Below are positions 11,006-23,989 of a stretch of DNA of 64,000 nt, in pieces; within the stretch, counting starts at the first letter, position 1, and each line of letters begins with the position of its first letter. This stretch comes from Euryodendron excelsum (taxonomy: Eukaryota > Streptophyta > Magnoliopsida > Ericales > Pentaphylacaceae), in assembly GCA_033060915.1 (NCBI GenBank), contig CM065399.1:13250001-13314000 (forward strand). Reading direction: 5' to 3'. The notes beneath the pieces are model-generated. The model ran no database searches and was not told where the DNA came from. It saw only the letters and a list, made by a program, of their open reading frames with translations. A program made the position numbers and the translations under genes.

Positions 11006-12769
11006 AGCCTCCATGGCCATGACTCTTTCGAGCTTACTTCTTACAACTAGCTATGCTTCTTCCTAGACCATCCAAGACTGGCCAAGTTCAAAATACCAAG
11101 GAAAATGCCCCTCTTTGAAAAATCCATTTTGAGCCAAATTACATTCCTTTGACAAACTCGACCTAGTGATCACCACCCACAAAGGGTAAATGCAAAATTG
11201 AAAAAAAGAAAGAGAAAGAAGAAACCTAAGGCAAAAGAAACCCTCCTCAAAGAAAAAATAGTGCGGTACTCAAAAAACAAAAATAGCAATGCTAGGGCAA
11301 AGCAAAGAGAAACAATGACCCAAAATAGGCAAAAGTCTGTACAGAAACGTAGTAGATACCCGAAAAAGAAAGCTGATAATGAAAAAGCCCAAAGGAGAAA
11401 AAGAATTGATAAGAGTGATCACAGGTTTGTGATAAACTCGGGAAAAGTGCGGCACCTTGGGCCTTTAATACCATTCCTTTCAAAAACCCCCATAACCTGG
11501 CCACATTATAACCCAAAACAAAGTCCTCTCAGATCAAGCAAGATTGCTTAGTCTAAACAAGTTTAAAAGAAAATGGCAACACCTAAAAAGAAAGATGAAC
11601 AAAATAGCAGAAGCCTACTCAAGGTGGTCCTAGTTCATATTACCCCGGCTGGAAATAGAAAAATTATTTGAGCTTGTATGCCCTTCATTTCTTATCCTTA
11701 GCTTAGCCTACATTACGGTTTAAAGTAAAGCCTTCTCAGAATGAGGATGAAAACTGTCCGCACCTTCGGTAAAGACTACTTTAGTTGTCGCCTGAAGAGT
11801 TTACTAGCCTAAATATGAGATCCCCGAGAGTAAGTCGAGTGAGATACGTGCAAGGTTTTCCTTTTCAAATAAGGGAGAAGAGAGATGGGTCTTAAAATTG
11901 AAACTCTAAGAACGGGCAACTACTATCTTGTCATGATGGGAAAAGGGCATAACCAAGAAGGGAGGCCTCGAGAAAAGAGCAAAAGTCCTTAATGGCCAGC
12001 TTGCGGCTGACACCTAGTTAAACTAAAAGCTTGAAGCCTACCTCCGGGCCTGTTTTCGTAAAACTTGGGTATCTGTGTGATTTGCCACTTTTAAAACTTT
12101 GCACAGGCCCATGCATGCGGCAATGCACCAACAACTTTTATATCTATCTAAAGCCTGTACATATCCATCATTTCTTGTATGCGTCATAATTCCTATATTC
12201 CTGTGTTTGTATTTCTGCTCTTTATTTTTTCACATGCATACATTCAAGATAGGATTAATAAATAAAAAAAACCAATTATCATCCCATGTAAAGAAAAATA
12301 ATAATATACATAAAATCATCATACAATCATCGTCCACAAAGGCCAACACACGGCCTTAAAACATAAATGAAGCTGAAAGTCTAACAAAGCTATAACTACG
12401 TCAATAGAAGGAAAGAGGGGCCTCAATGAGCGAGGTTGTCATCCAAATCAAAATCTCCGATATCTGGCATATACGAGGGAGGCTGACTAGAGGAGGCTCT
12501 GGCATCAGAAGGACCCTGACCAAGGCAAACAAAAGAGGGAAAACCCAGTATCAGAATATTGAAATGCATAAGGAACATGAAAATATGAATCACAAATAAC
12601 ATACCCAGCAGGCCTCCATCAGAGAGATATGGGCAGTCAAATATCCACCTCAGCGTGGTACTGGTCTCGGGCTTGACAAGCTGCTACATACTCCTCTTGG
12701 GAAACAAAACCCTAGGCCTGACGCCATAACTCAACCACCTCATGGCCAACAACCTGACCTCCAACCACC
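11006..12769. other. Internal region of the Tat/Ogre-like element, no recognisable domain
   Basis: The Lys/Arg-rich open frame at 11198-11551 follows an A-rich composition and has no known motif. The expected pol domains are absent here on both strands. From about 12410 the minus strand begins to resemble the tail of the antisense ORF described next. Confidence 0.5.
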
Positions 12770-13770
12770 AGATCTAACTGGGCAAAAGCAAGAAGCGGTG
12801 GCCAGGTACCTCGACTATGTAAGGGATCTCGACCCCAGCTCGATAAAACCTGAACATATACTGAGGAAGATCCATAGCAGCATGAAAGTCAATGTACAGC
12901 TGTCTCCAATGACGCTCCCCTAAATACGTCTCGCAGGTATGGTGGCCTCGAAAGATGACCCATGGCCTAGATAAGAGAATGAGATCCCTCATGGCAGCGT
13001 ACTAGGGAGATCGGTGATAAGGCGCCCAAGTCACATCCTCGGGTCTCAGCAACTCTAGGTTAATTCGGAGAGTGACAAAATCTGTAAGCAGGGATCGCTG
13101 GACCACTTGGTGTCTAGCTCACCTCGTGGCCTGTGGAAACGCATCTGTGTCTAGTACCTCTGGCTGGCACACTGGCAGATACTCATAACTCCACCATATC
13201 AAAAAGGGCCAGAACCCAGTCAAACTCTTTAATGCCCCGGACGTCCCGACTCTCATCCCCCGCAAAAAAACTGGCAAAAGTGAAGGCACCCCAATCCATA
13301 TAGTCCAATGCATCCAAATCCACTACCAAGTTCACCAATGGTAAAGAACTGCCGACTTATTATTATTGCAAAAGTAACTAAAGACTACATACAGTACCAG
13401 CCGGCACCTCATGATAACCCGATCAGTTGGGGAAGGCTTGAGAGCGAAAGCTGTGTCCAATGGACATAGAAGCAAAGCAGAAAAACTCGAGCTCATAATC
13501 CCTAGCAAACCTAAGAGAAGGCGGGCCTCAGCAGCAGTCATGGACCGCGGGGAAATCAGGATATCCCCAAAAGACATGCCAGTGATCATCGCCCAGTCGA
13601 TGGGGTAAGGCCCAACTCAAAACCCACCAAATGTATGGTCTTGGTCTCCCCAAACCATCTCTCTAGCAACCCAACCGCTATCCTATGATCAAGCCTGTCT
13701 GTCTAGAGAGTCATGAAGGCACCAAAGCCTATCCGGAGAAGAAAATCCTAATAAGACAGAGCTGTTGCCT
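12770..13770 (-). pseudogene. Antisense ORF remnant with plant mobile domain (PMD-like)
   Basis: Minus-strand frames from about 13770 downward read IGFGAFMTL, then LDHRIAVGLLERWFGETKT, then GFELGLTP. After a frameshift near 13605 they continue DWAMITGMSFGD and SMTAAEARLLLGLLG, and a later block at 12774-12992 reads RHWRQLYIDFHAAMD. This pattern (LLERW...TKT, then LTP.DWA.ITG..FG) resembles the aminotransferase-like plant mobile domain. Tat-branch retrotransposons are known to carry extra ORFs with this domain, often antisense to gag-pol. At least one stop and one frameshift break it. Whether the element ever expressed it is unknown. Confidence 0.6.
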
Positions 13771-16190
13771 GCATAGCTCTCAAGGCGGAGATATTGGCTC
13801 CTCTAAATGAATTGTGAGTGGACGACGACATCCGACCATAACGTAGGTATAGGCTCAGATGGTAAGCCAGATCTCGCAAAGGTAGGACGTTGGGAATCAC
13901 TAATTAGTCATCCCAAAAAGAAGTATCCTTCCGCTTGTCACGGACAGATGCCATACCATACCCAATCCTCGGATCAACAACCATATCTATATCCTCCACA
14001 ACCCTCTCACTTGGAGTAGTAGAGGATTGTTCCCTCACACAACTACTGCTCAAAGTCGTCCTGCTCGAAGATTGCTAAGGTCGACCACTCCCACCTCAAG
14101 CAGACCTGCTCCTATTAACACTGCCCTCCCCAAGCTCAACTTGCGGTGCCTTCGCTCGATGCCTCCTATCAGAACCATCATCACTGGCATTCGACATCCT
14201 GAAAGCAACAACAAAAAAGAATATAAAACGTTGATCAACAATAAGATATGCATAAAAGAAAAAAAAACAATATATATATATACAAAAAGAAATAAAGAAT
14301 ATATTCTACAAGAAAAAAAAAAGAAGAAAAAAAAAGAAAGAGAACAAGAAAAAAAGAAAAAACCAAAGAAAGAAAAAAGAAAGAAAAAGAAAGAGAAAGA
14401 GATAGCTAAGGCCCTATCCTTTTCCGAGTTTTATTTTCAAATCATTTTCAACAGTTTTCAACTTTTTCCTCAAAAAGTTCTATTTCAAAAATTTTCAACT
14501 AGCTTCCTAGGCTTTCTCCTTCAAAAGCCTTGTTTCAAAAAGTTTTCTAAGGTTTCCTGGGCCTTCTCCTTCAAAAGTCCCATTTCAAAAGTTTTCTAAC
14601 GGTTTTCTGAGCTTTTTTCTCAAAACGTTCTATAACTCTAAAATGGTTTTCCAGGCTTTCTCCTTCAAAAGCCCTGTTTCAAAAAGTGTTTTAACGGTTT
14701 TCTGAGCTTTTTCCTCAAAAAGTTCTATTTCAAAATTTCTAGCCGGTTTTCTGGGTTCTCTTTCAAAAGCCCTGTTTCAAAAAATTTTCTAAGGTTTTCA
14801 GGCTTTCTCCTTCAAAGGCCTCATTTCAAAAAATTTTTTTTTAAAATGTCAATTTTTGAGTTTTCTCATTCAAAAGCCCAATTCTCAAACATAACTGTTT
14901 TTCTAAGAGTTTTGGAGTCAAAACATTGAATGTTTTTTAAAGGAGTCCATACTTTTTGAAACATTTCGGTTGAGTTCTGCCTTAAAAAGTCACTATCCCA
15001 AAATTCAAACAAATCACAAACACATTTTCAAGGCATCTTAAGCTTTCAACTACGTCAATCAACACAATCCCATCCTCTGTAGCACATGAACCATAATCTA
15101 AAACAATTTTCAAGTTAACTTATTTGCTTTTCAAAAGTTTTCGATTTTCTCTTATTTACTAAAAATGTTTAAAAATTCTCGAAACGCTAAAAAAGATCAT
15201 CACAATTTTCTAAAAATATCCTACAATTTTTCTGCCTTCAATAGGGTTAATTTTTCAATTTTTCTTAATTTTTTCTTTTTTTTCTAATTTTCAAAATTTT
15301 AAAATTTTCCAGAAAATTATGAAACTTCCTACAATTGTTCTATATAATTTTCTAAGACACCCGGTATGAAAATCAAGCACAAAAATGCAAAACCCAAGCC
15401 TACACGAGTAATTTTCTAAAACCTGCAGGAAACCCTTTCCCAAAATCATTCCAAACGCACTCAAATTGTTGCCAAATCACAAAAATGATCCTCCCATTGC
15501 ATTCTAAACATCCTAAAACATGGATTTACACTAATCATACGCAAAAAAAATGGGCACACATACATCGAAATCAACGATATTTTAAGAAATCTAACCTTTG
15601 AGTTCTTTGGTGAAAATTGAGCTTTCCGACGAGAATCCGGCAACAATGTCCACTCCCGACAAGCACCCGGCGTCCCCCGATATTTTCCTAGCAACACCAG
15701 GTCACAATCCCACAAAAGTCCATTTAAGCTCTCTAATCGACTCCAAAGTTTGAAACCCGTAAGCAGGTCGTGACTTGCTCTGTTTTTAAAACCCACGGGC
15801 TGGCACATGTCGTAGATGCACTAGAAGAAACATCTAACTGGCACATGTAATACATGCGCTAGGGTTATTTTTGGCTAGGCGAATGTGCTACATGCGCCAG
15901 GCCCTTTAGCTTCCTGCCAAAACTAGTTTTGAGCGCCCTTAAGGCCAAAATCACTTTTAAGAAGTATCAAAAACTCAAAAATCACTTTTCAAGCTCTCAA
16001 TTTCAAATACCCAAACTTTCCAAACCCAAAAACTGACATTTTTCAAAGCTCAAATCATGAGAAAAATTCAAAAGGAACTCAAATTTTCAAATTAAAAGTT
16101 TTCAAAATGAGAGACTCACCGATAGTTCAAAACTTTCCAAGACATTGTCCCTCTGATAACCTCGCCACCAAAAAGAGATTCTTACCTTAT
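13771..16190. other. AT-rich 3' internal region of the Tat/Ogre-like element
   Basis: Positions 14260-14410 are an A-rich low-complexity tract that creates a false Lys/Glu-rich frame. From 14420 to 15000 words of the type TTTTCAAAAGCC recur irregularly. I see no conserved domain. Confidence 0.5.
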
Positions 16191-16212
16191 TATTTTTTTG
16201 CCTTCGACAAGC

Positions 16213-16235
16213 TAAGACAGAAAAAGAGGGATAGT
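16213..16235 (+). promoter_or_regulatory. Polypurine tract before the middle LTR
   Basis: A purine-rich run (AGACAGAAAAAGAGGGATAG) ends just before the TGTAAGCACC start of the middle LTR. A homologous tract precedes the right LTR at about 25712-25737. Together they show that both downstream LTRs are true 3' LTRs. Confidence 0.7.
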
Positions 16236-19053
16236 TGTAAGCACCCCATTTTTGCCGACTCAACAATCTCCGGCCCGACCGAATCTAGTTTTCAAACATC
16301 ACAACACATGCGAGCCCAAGACAGCTCTTTTAAACTCCAATCTAGTCGACTGGTTGCTTTCAGGGCCTGCAAGGCCCAATTGAAGCTGAAAAGACGATAT
16401 TACCCCTAAGCATCCAAGCAGCTTTCTGAGATCAAACGGTCTCGGGAACCAACGCCATCCAGGCAGCTTTTCGAGACCGGGCAGTCTCAGGAACCAACAC
16501 CATCCAGGTAATTTTTCGAGATGGGGCGATCTCGGGGACCAACACATTATCAAATTCTAGACTGTTCACTTCTGGTGCTTGCTAGCCCACTAATGTAGAA
16601 CGTCTATCATTCGATAGTTCTCCGAGACTAGGCGATTTCAGGGACCAACACCACCCTACAATAGCTTTCTGAGATCGAGCGATCTCAAGAACCAACACCA
16701 CCCTACATGTAGCTCTCTGAGACCGAGCGGTCTCAGGGACCAATACCGCACATGTAGCTTTTTGGGACCGGGCGGTCTCGGGAACCAACACCTAGGTCAA
16801 CACCAACACTTGCTAGCCCGACTCGGTAAAAAATGACCAAACCTGCTCCTTGAGCCTCCGGGCACGACTTGAGAAAGTTCAAAATCTCTCGAGATGGTAA
16901 GTCTACCCTTCCAAAGTGTTCCTAGAAATTTAGGCATACTCAACTCGCCATCTTGTTCAATTTTGGTCCCATTCCGGTTAACTCTAGTAAAAATGACCGT
17001 TTTTCCCTTAGATACCCCAACATAATACAAATCCCACTAAACAATGAAAACGTCTTCTAAGACCATCCCTGAACCGTCCGACACACCTAACACGCCACTC
17101 TAATCCATCCTAACCCTTTTCAACCAAGCCCGATTAAAATGACAAATTTTCCCCCGGTGGCTCGAGCGCTCCCCAAAACTGCACCGACCCTGGGTATCAA
17201 ATAACAAATCTCATCATACACCCCTGTTTAACCCAAGATGGGCCCCATGACTCTAAACACTTCCAACTACACGAATGTCCCTTGGAGCGTCTCGCAGACA
17301 ATCTACCAGAGTTGTCTTTTCTCCCGATTCCCTAGTTATAACGCATTATCAAACGACTTGAGAAATGCATAAATTAGGAAATTGCTAAAAGTTTAACCAC
17401 AGGTCTTTCCATCGATACGACTGGCTTGAGAAATCCAACTTGCTTGAGATTTCAAAAGTCGACTCCAAAACATTTTCAAATATCCCCACACTATATCTTC
17501 AAAAAATGCTTCCAAGAAGTTTTGTTAAAATTGTCTCAACTAAAATGGCTAGACACTTAACACTTTCCAAAAACTATTTTCAAAAATGTTTTTAAAAACT
17601 CACAACCGTAAAGTGTCCCCAACTTTTTATGGTTAGGGCTTTCAAGGGAAGGTGATACATTAAAATATAACTTCTAAGGTTGTCCATATTAGGGTTCTGA
17701 AACCCTAAGCGTTTTCAAAAGCTCTTTTCAAAAATAATTTTCAAACATCAGATTCTTGAAACAAACCTAATCCTCCCATGGTTAGGATTGTTCAAGTATG
17801 AGTGAGATATTCAAGAAGGGTTCTATAACCCTAAAGTTTTAAAAACCAAAAAAAAGTTTCTAGCCCCCTTTTCAAAACATGTTTTCAAAACTCAAAGCCC
17901 TAAAGGAGTTTAGTTCCTCAATGACTAATCTTCTAAAGGTGATGAAAAATCAAACAAGCCTTTCAAGTAAGGTATTCAAAAATTATTTTCAAAAGCTTTT
18001 CGAAGACAAGTTCACAAGAGCATTTCCAATCCAAACTCTACCTCCAAAATTTTCAAAACAAGGCTTCAAAACATTTTTAAAACTCGCTTAAGTTATTCCA
18101 AAACTCCCTTGAGTTGTTTTAAAAACATTTCAAAACTCCCTTGAGTAAATTCCAAAAGCACTTAAAATCATCTTCAATCCCAATTTCAAAAACACTTCAA
18201 AACATCCCAAGTCCTATTTCAAAGGCATTTCTCTAAACTCTCAAGTTCTCTTTATTTAAAGACCTCAAAGTGTCTTCAAAACTTTTCAATGGCCTCAATG
18301 CGCCTCTTTTCAATTGGGCCTTTGCCTAAACTACGAATGACCTGATTCTCACCAAATGAGATATATAGGCAACCTAAAATGGTGTGGTCATAACTCTTAC
18401 TTCAACCTAAATTCCCTTTTCAAAATTTTTTGTTCATTTAAGATTTCTATTTCAAATCCCTTCAAAACTTTCATATTTTCAAACATTTTTTTTCAAAACT
18501 TGCATCATGCATTATTTATCCAAAAAATGATGACCCAACCCCATTTTCAAAATTCTAAAGTGGATATTAAGTGGATAATAGTAACCTGTTATTCAAGTGA
18601 GTGATTTAAGGGTGATTAGACATGTAGATACCGAAAAAGCAGGGTAAGGTGATGATCTTAGGATATCTTCCCTATACGTAACCAACCGTTGGACCATAGA
18701 TTTCTATTTCAAAGACTAATCTGGAGTTATTTTTTCCAAAGAGCTTTACAAACATTTTCAAAAGGTTGCTAAAAACCCTTTTTTCTAAAACGCTTCTTAG
18801 GAAGGACAATTTCAAAACCTTTTCGAAAAAACCTAAGTCTAGTCTTCGGATTACACTTAGTTTTGGGTGACCAAACACATCTTTAACTGTGTTAGGTGGC
18901 AACTTTAAACTTTTTCCAAAAACCCTTAACTCAAATCATTTTTTAAAAGTCAAACCCAGTCGCGCTTGCCATTCTATGAGGATGAGTTTTAACGAGAGGG
19001 CACTGTGCTTTTTCCCGAATCAAAAGGACTTGGTTAAAAACTGGGGCGTGACA
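16236..19053 (+). repeat. Middle LTR, different subfamily (2818 bp)
   Basis: It starts TGTAAGCACCCCATTTTTG and ends GGGGCGTGACA. The ends match the outer LTRs, but the first kilobase differs. In place of their arrangement it has a tandem array at about 16405-16790 built on GAGACCG..CGGTCTC palindromes. The flanks (ATAGT left, CATGA right) are not a TSD and a PPT stands on its left. It is therefore not a solo LTR but the 3' LTR of an element whose 5' part was lost or shared with the left copy. Confidence 0.75.
16405..16790. repeat. Tandem palindromic array inside the middle LTR
   Basis: About seven degenerate units, roughly 50-60 bp apart, each contain an inverted motif of the form GAGACCGGGCGGTCTC followed by AGGAACCAACACC. 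Each unit could form a short hairpin. The minus-strand frames at 16299-16553 and 16582-16791 are translations of this repeat. Confidence 0.8.
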
Positions 19054-19327
19054 CATGAGATGCATTCAATTTCATTCTTGCATGTGCATTTATCAAAAAG
19101 TATGACATGCATTTAATTTCATTCCTATATGTGCATTAATGAAAAAGCAATCATGCATTCAATTACATTCCTACAAAAACATGTGCATTTATGAAAAAGT
19201 ATGACATGTATCCAACTCCATTCTTGTATGTACATTCATCAGAAAGTATGAATTGCATTCACCCCATTACTTGTGCATTCTTAAAATTAGTATAAATAAA
19301 CTGTTTCTTTATAAAAACTTACTCTAT

Positions 19328-19368
<41 letters not shown>

Positions 19369-19517
19369 TAGGAAACAAGGAATGGAGCAAAGCACAAAAA
19401 GGAGTTAAAGCCACCTCGCGTCCAAGTAAGCTTAGATATCTCTAACACCGGCACAAGCCTCAGAAAGCTCAAACTGCTATAGCCGACAAGAAATAGAGAA
19501 TAGGGCAACGACCCACC
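19054..19517 (+). other. Second internal segment of the Tat/Ogre-like complex, left part
   Basis: This follows the middle LTR but lacks the tRNA-Arg PBS that should stand there. It carries repeats of the type ATGTGCATT..ATGAAAAAG at about 19070-19260 and a CT microsatellite at 19329-19364. At 19513-19517 it ends with CCACC, the left TSD of the inserted solo LTR. Confidence 0.6.
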
Positions 19518-22500
19518 TGTCGCGCCCAGATTTTTCGCACTCGAGGAATACTCACCCAAGCGGGAAAAATGCTGTACTCTCTCGTTAGAACTCACCCTCC
19601 TAGAAGAATAAGTGCGACCAGGTTTGAATTGAAAATTGATTTGAATAAAGGGCTTTTGAAAAAGATTCGAAGTCGCCACCTAACTTGATTAAGGTGAGTT
19701 AGGTCACCTAAAAACTAAGAATAATCCGAAGACTACACTTAGGGTTTTTGGAAAACGATTTGAAAACATCTCCAAGAGAGGGTTTTTAGGAAAAACGGGT
19801 TGTTTGGCAACCTTTGGAAAACAGTTAGCCCTTTTTGAAAAATAACTCCTTTTGGTCTTTCGAAAACAGTGATATTGGTTCGGAGGTTGGTTACGTGTAG
19901 GGAAGACGCACTAAGCCATCACCCTACCCCGCCCTTTCGGTACCTACATGTCAATCTACCCTAGATTCACTTATGAGAGTCTTCAACTAACTATTGGCCA
20001 ATCGTATCCACTTTGAAAAACAATGCTTGAAAAGAAACGAACATGATGCATGATATGCAAGTGCAAGTTAAGATAATTGAAAAATAGATTTGAAAAGAGA
20101 TTGATTTGAAATTGATTTCATTTGAAAATAGATTTGAAGAGATGGAATTGAAATTGGAAAGTTTGAAAATTGAAAGTAGAAATTTGAAAATAGAAATTTT
20201 GAAATTGGAATTTTGAAAATAGATTGGAATTTGAGATTTGAAAATGTGGAGACCGAACCCATGAGGGTGGAATTGAAAGTTTAAAAAGTGTTGTGACCGC
20301 ACCTATGAAGGTTGCCTACATATCCCTTTGGGGGAATCAGGTCAGTCGTAGTTCGGACCGGAGTCCGATTGAAAAGAGATTGATTTGAAGAGAGAGATCA
20401 AATTGGAAGAAAGAGATTGAATTGAAAATTCAATTCGATTTGAGATTAGAAGAGGAGATTGGAAATTGAAATTGAGAAGATTGGACTTTGATTTGAAGAG
20501 ATAGATTTGGACTTGTTTTGAAAAGAGAAGGTTTGAGAAAACCTAGACTTAGGAAAGATTTGACTTGGCTTGGAAGATTTGGAAAGGTTAGATTTTAGGA
20601 GATATTCGAATTAGGAAAAGTCTGATTTAAGAAAGTTTCGAATTAGGAAAGTTTCATTTTTGGAAAGTTTTGAATTAGGAAAGTTTTAGGTTTAAGAAAG
20701 TTTTCAACTTTAGGAAAGTTTTGAAATGGGAAAGTATTGAATTTAGAAATGTTTTGAATTAAGAAAAGTTTAGTTTGAGAAAGGTTTAGAATTTGGAAAG
20801 CTTCAAATTAAGAAAGTTTTGAATTTTGGAATGTTTGAAAAAGGGAAGTTTTGAATTTGGAAAGTTTTGAAAACAAGGAAGTTTTGAAAATAATAAGAAA
20901 GTTTCGTTTTGGGAAAGGTTTGAAAAATGAAAGTTTTCAATTTAGGAAATGTTTGAATTAAAAAAGTTTTGAGTTTAGAAAAGTCTTAGATTTGAAAAGA
21001 TTTTGAAGTTTTGGAAAGTTTAGAATTTAGAAAGATTTGAAATTTAGAAAGTTTAAGATTTAGAAAGTTTTGGGGTTTTAAGAAATCTTGAGATTAGGAA
21101 AGGTTTGAGTTTAGAAAAAGTTTGAAAACTTGGATTGGAAAGTTAAAATTTGGAAAGGGAGTTGAATTAGGAAAGGGTTGAATCAGGAAAGATTTGAAAT
21201 TGAGTTTTAAAACTTAGGAAAGATTTTTATGTTCAAGTTTTGGAAACTTAAGATTTAGGAAAGTGGAAGTTTAGGAAGGATTTGAATTAGGAAAGAGTTG
21301 GATTTTGAAATTTAAAGAAAGATTTAGAGTTTTGGTTTAGGAGACTTATGATTTAGGAAGGTAGGAAATTAGGAAGAAGTTGAATTAGGAAAGGTTTGGG
21401 ATTTGTTTCCAAAAACGGAGGATTGGATTTAGTTTTCTAAACGGGGAGATTGGATTTGGTTTCTTAAAGGGAAGATTTGATTTGACAAGAATTTGGAAAG
21501 GCAGATTCTAGAAACCCTAGTTTTGAAAGTATAGAATTTTAACGTAGAAAAGATGTTTTGGAAACATGTATAGTTTGGATGTAGAAAATGAGATATTTTG
21601 GAAACCTAGGTTTGGGGCAAGGTCTGAAAACCATGTTTTTGGAAAGAAAATTAGGGTTTCCTAATGGTTAGCTCTAGGGCTTGACTTGGGCTTTAAGAAA
21701 AGAGATTTTTGGAAAGTACGCTTTTGGAAACGAGTTTTTGGAAGGAAATCCTAGGGAGAAATTTTGGAAAGATTTTGGAAAGAAAGTTTTTGAAAAGATT
21801 TTTAGAGAGAGTTTTTCTAAGAAGATTTTTGGTAGAAGATTGTTGGAGAGAGAGTTTAGGAAAGTGAATTTTGAGGAGAAAGGGTTTTTGGAAAGGAGTT
21901 GAAAAAGGGAGTTTGGAAAAATAAACTTTCGGAGGGAGTTTTTAGAAAACAATTTTGGAAAAGAGAGTTTTAGGAAAGTATGTTGAAAAAGAGATTTTTA
22001 GGAAAAGATTTTTGAAGATAGAGTTTTTGAAAAATATAAAAACATCTCACTTTCCTAAAGCAATTCTAACCATAAGAGGGCTAGAACCACTTTAAGAAAG
22101 TGGTTTTGGAAAACAATAAGATTTGAAAATATAGACAAAAAATGTCACTTTTAATGTAACACTTTCCTAAAGCAACCCTAGCCATGGAAAGGCTAGAATC
22201 ACCCTAGAATTGTGGTTTTGAAAACAAGTTTTTGAAAAAGAGATTTTGATGCAAGTTTGAAAACAATTTGAAAAACAACTTTGAAAACGGTTTTTGGAAG
22301 ATGCAAGACTATGATATGCACAATGCAATTTGGGGTCGTGAACATACAAGGTTAAGGCTTCACCACATAATCAAGGGGGCCGGACCCACGTGGTCTTTGG
22401 TTAGACTAGAAGAAAGCCCCCGAGACGGTGACTCTCCAATAGCCCAATCCTACACATGGACCGGGAATCCCCTTGTTTCAAGCATGCAAAGAAAGGGGGG

Positions 22501-23389
22501 GAAAGAGATGGGGGATTAAAATAGAGAAAACCCAAGTGGGTTAGGAGAGAGAAGAGAGAGGGGGGAAGTGCGAAAATCTAAATAGAAAACCTACCGTATA
22601 TCTTCTTTATTTTGCGCGCCTTGCTTGTCTTCAATCTTCGGTCTTCATCTTGATCTTCTTCTTCAACCTTCAAGGGTTGTCTTCAAGATTTAGATGGCAG
22701 CTCTTCAAGTCTTCAAAGGATGGTTGAAGGCTAGTGTATGAGTGTATGGGGGAGTATATAAGTGTATAGAAGGCTTGGGTTTGTGTAGGGTGGCTAAGGT
22801 TTGGAAAACCTAAGGAAACTAGAGTTTTAGAGGTGCTCGAGCTCTGTATATCGAAATATATGATTTTTAGGTTAAGTTTTCAGACCCCTTTCACGTTGAA
22901 TGAGGCTCTGTATTTATAGAGGGAGGAATACACTGGCGCCTGTTGCAGTGGCGCCAAGCCAAAATTCCTTCTAGTGCCACTAGGAGTGGCGCCAGGCCAA
23001 ATATTGGCTTAACGCCACTACTAGTGGCGCCAGCCAATTAGGAAACTATTAAGGTAGGCAAGCAACGTATCTTTGACTAGATTTGGGTTCCTATACTAGT
23101 AACTACCATGCAATCTTTGGCCTGGCTTCACTAGGAGTGACTCCGGAAAGTCTGGGAATGATTTGGAGGAGCCGAGAATTACCCGGAAGGTCAGAAAGGA
23201 GCAGGAACACTTAAAATAGTGTCCTGGAGGTATTTGATTTGAAAAGTGAGAATAAGATGTGTCAGAAAGGTTGACCGGGCCTTTAGGGGCGAAACGGTCA
23301 ATCGGACTAGGAAGCTGCCGGGGCGAACCCGGACTGTCCCAGAAGAAGACTTGGGACCTGGAAATATTATATAGAATGTTCCCAGAGGT

Positions 23390-23730
23390 TGCCAGTTTGA
23401 TTTCCAAAGCCGGCGTGGTCGGAAAAGGAGACCGGCCCATTAGGGGCAAAACGGTCATTTCGCACCGGGTTGGCTGGAACTGACTCGGAATGATCCGGAA
23501 AGGTAAGGGGAGGTTGAGAACACCATAAAAAGTAATCTCAGGAGGTTACCGGTTTGATACCTAGAGCCGGTGTGATCGGAAAAGGAGACCGGCCCTCTAG
23601 GGGCAAAACGTTCATTTTGCACCGGGTTGGCCGGAACTGACTCGGAATGATCCGGAAAGATAAAGGAAGGTTGAGAATACTATAAAAAGTAGTCTCAGGA
23701 GGTTACTGGTTTGATAACCAGAGCCGGTGT
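23390..23730. repeat. Three direct repeats of about 156 bp in the solo LTR
   Basis: Blocks starting AGGTTGCCAGTTTGAT, AGGTTACCGGTTTGAT and AGGTTACTGGTTTGAT recur at about 156-bp spacing. Each contains GGGGCAAAACGGTCATTT or a near variant. The complementary motif (GTTTTGCCCCT) also recurs three times near the start of the outer LTRs, so it is an old feature of this LTR family. Confidence 0.75.
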
Positions 23731-23989
23731 GGTTCCCGGGGCATTCGGATGCCTAGGGGCAAAATGGTCATCTTGACCGGAAAGTCTCGAAAAAAGGTCC
23801 AAAGGACAGTTTGGTCATTTTTCACCAAAGTGGGTTAACAGACAATGGTGCTGACCTGGGTTTTGAGTGTTTCCGCTACTCTAACAGCGGTCGTCGTGAC
23901 ACAGGGGTTTGTTAGCAATTCCCTATATCGACCTATTTGTGAGTATTTCTGCTACTCTAACGGTTTTGTGAGTAGTTTCGCTACTCAGA

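Noticed and set aside
11198..11551. Lys/Arg-rich 117-codon open frame
   Set aside because: Explained by A-rich composition inside the retrotransposon; overlapping minus frames are also open and no motif is visible.
14027..14599. 190-codon open frame
   Set aside because: Its middle is a poly-A/GA tract giving KKKEKKK; it lies opposite the antisense ORF remnant and has no domain.
21674..21952. Overlapping open frames on both strands with Phe/Lys-rich translations
   Set aside because: These come from GAAAGTTTTGGAAAG low-complexity sequence in the solo LTR.
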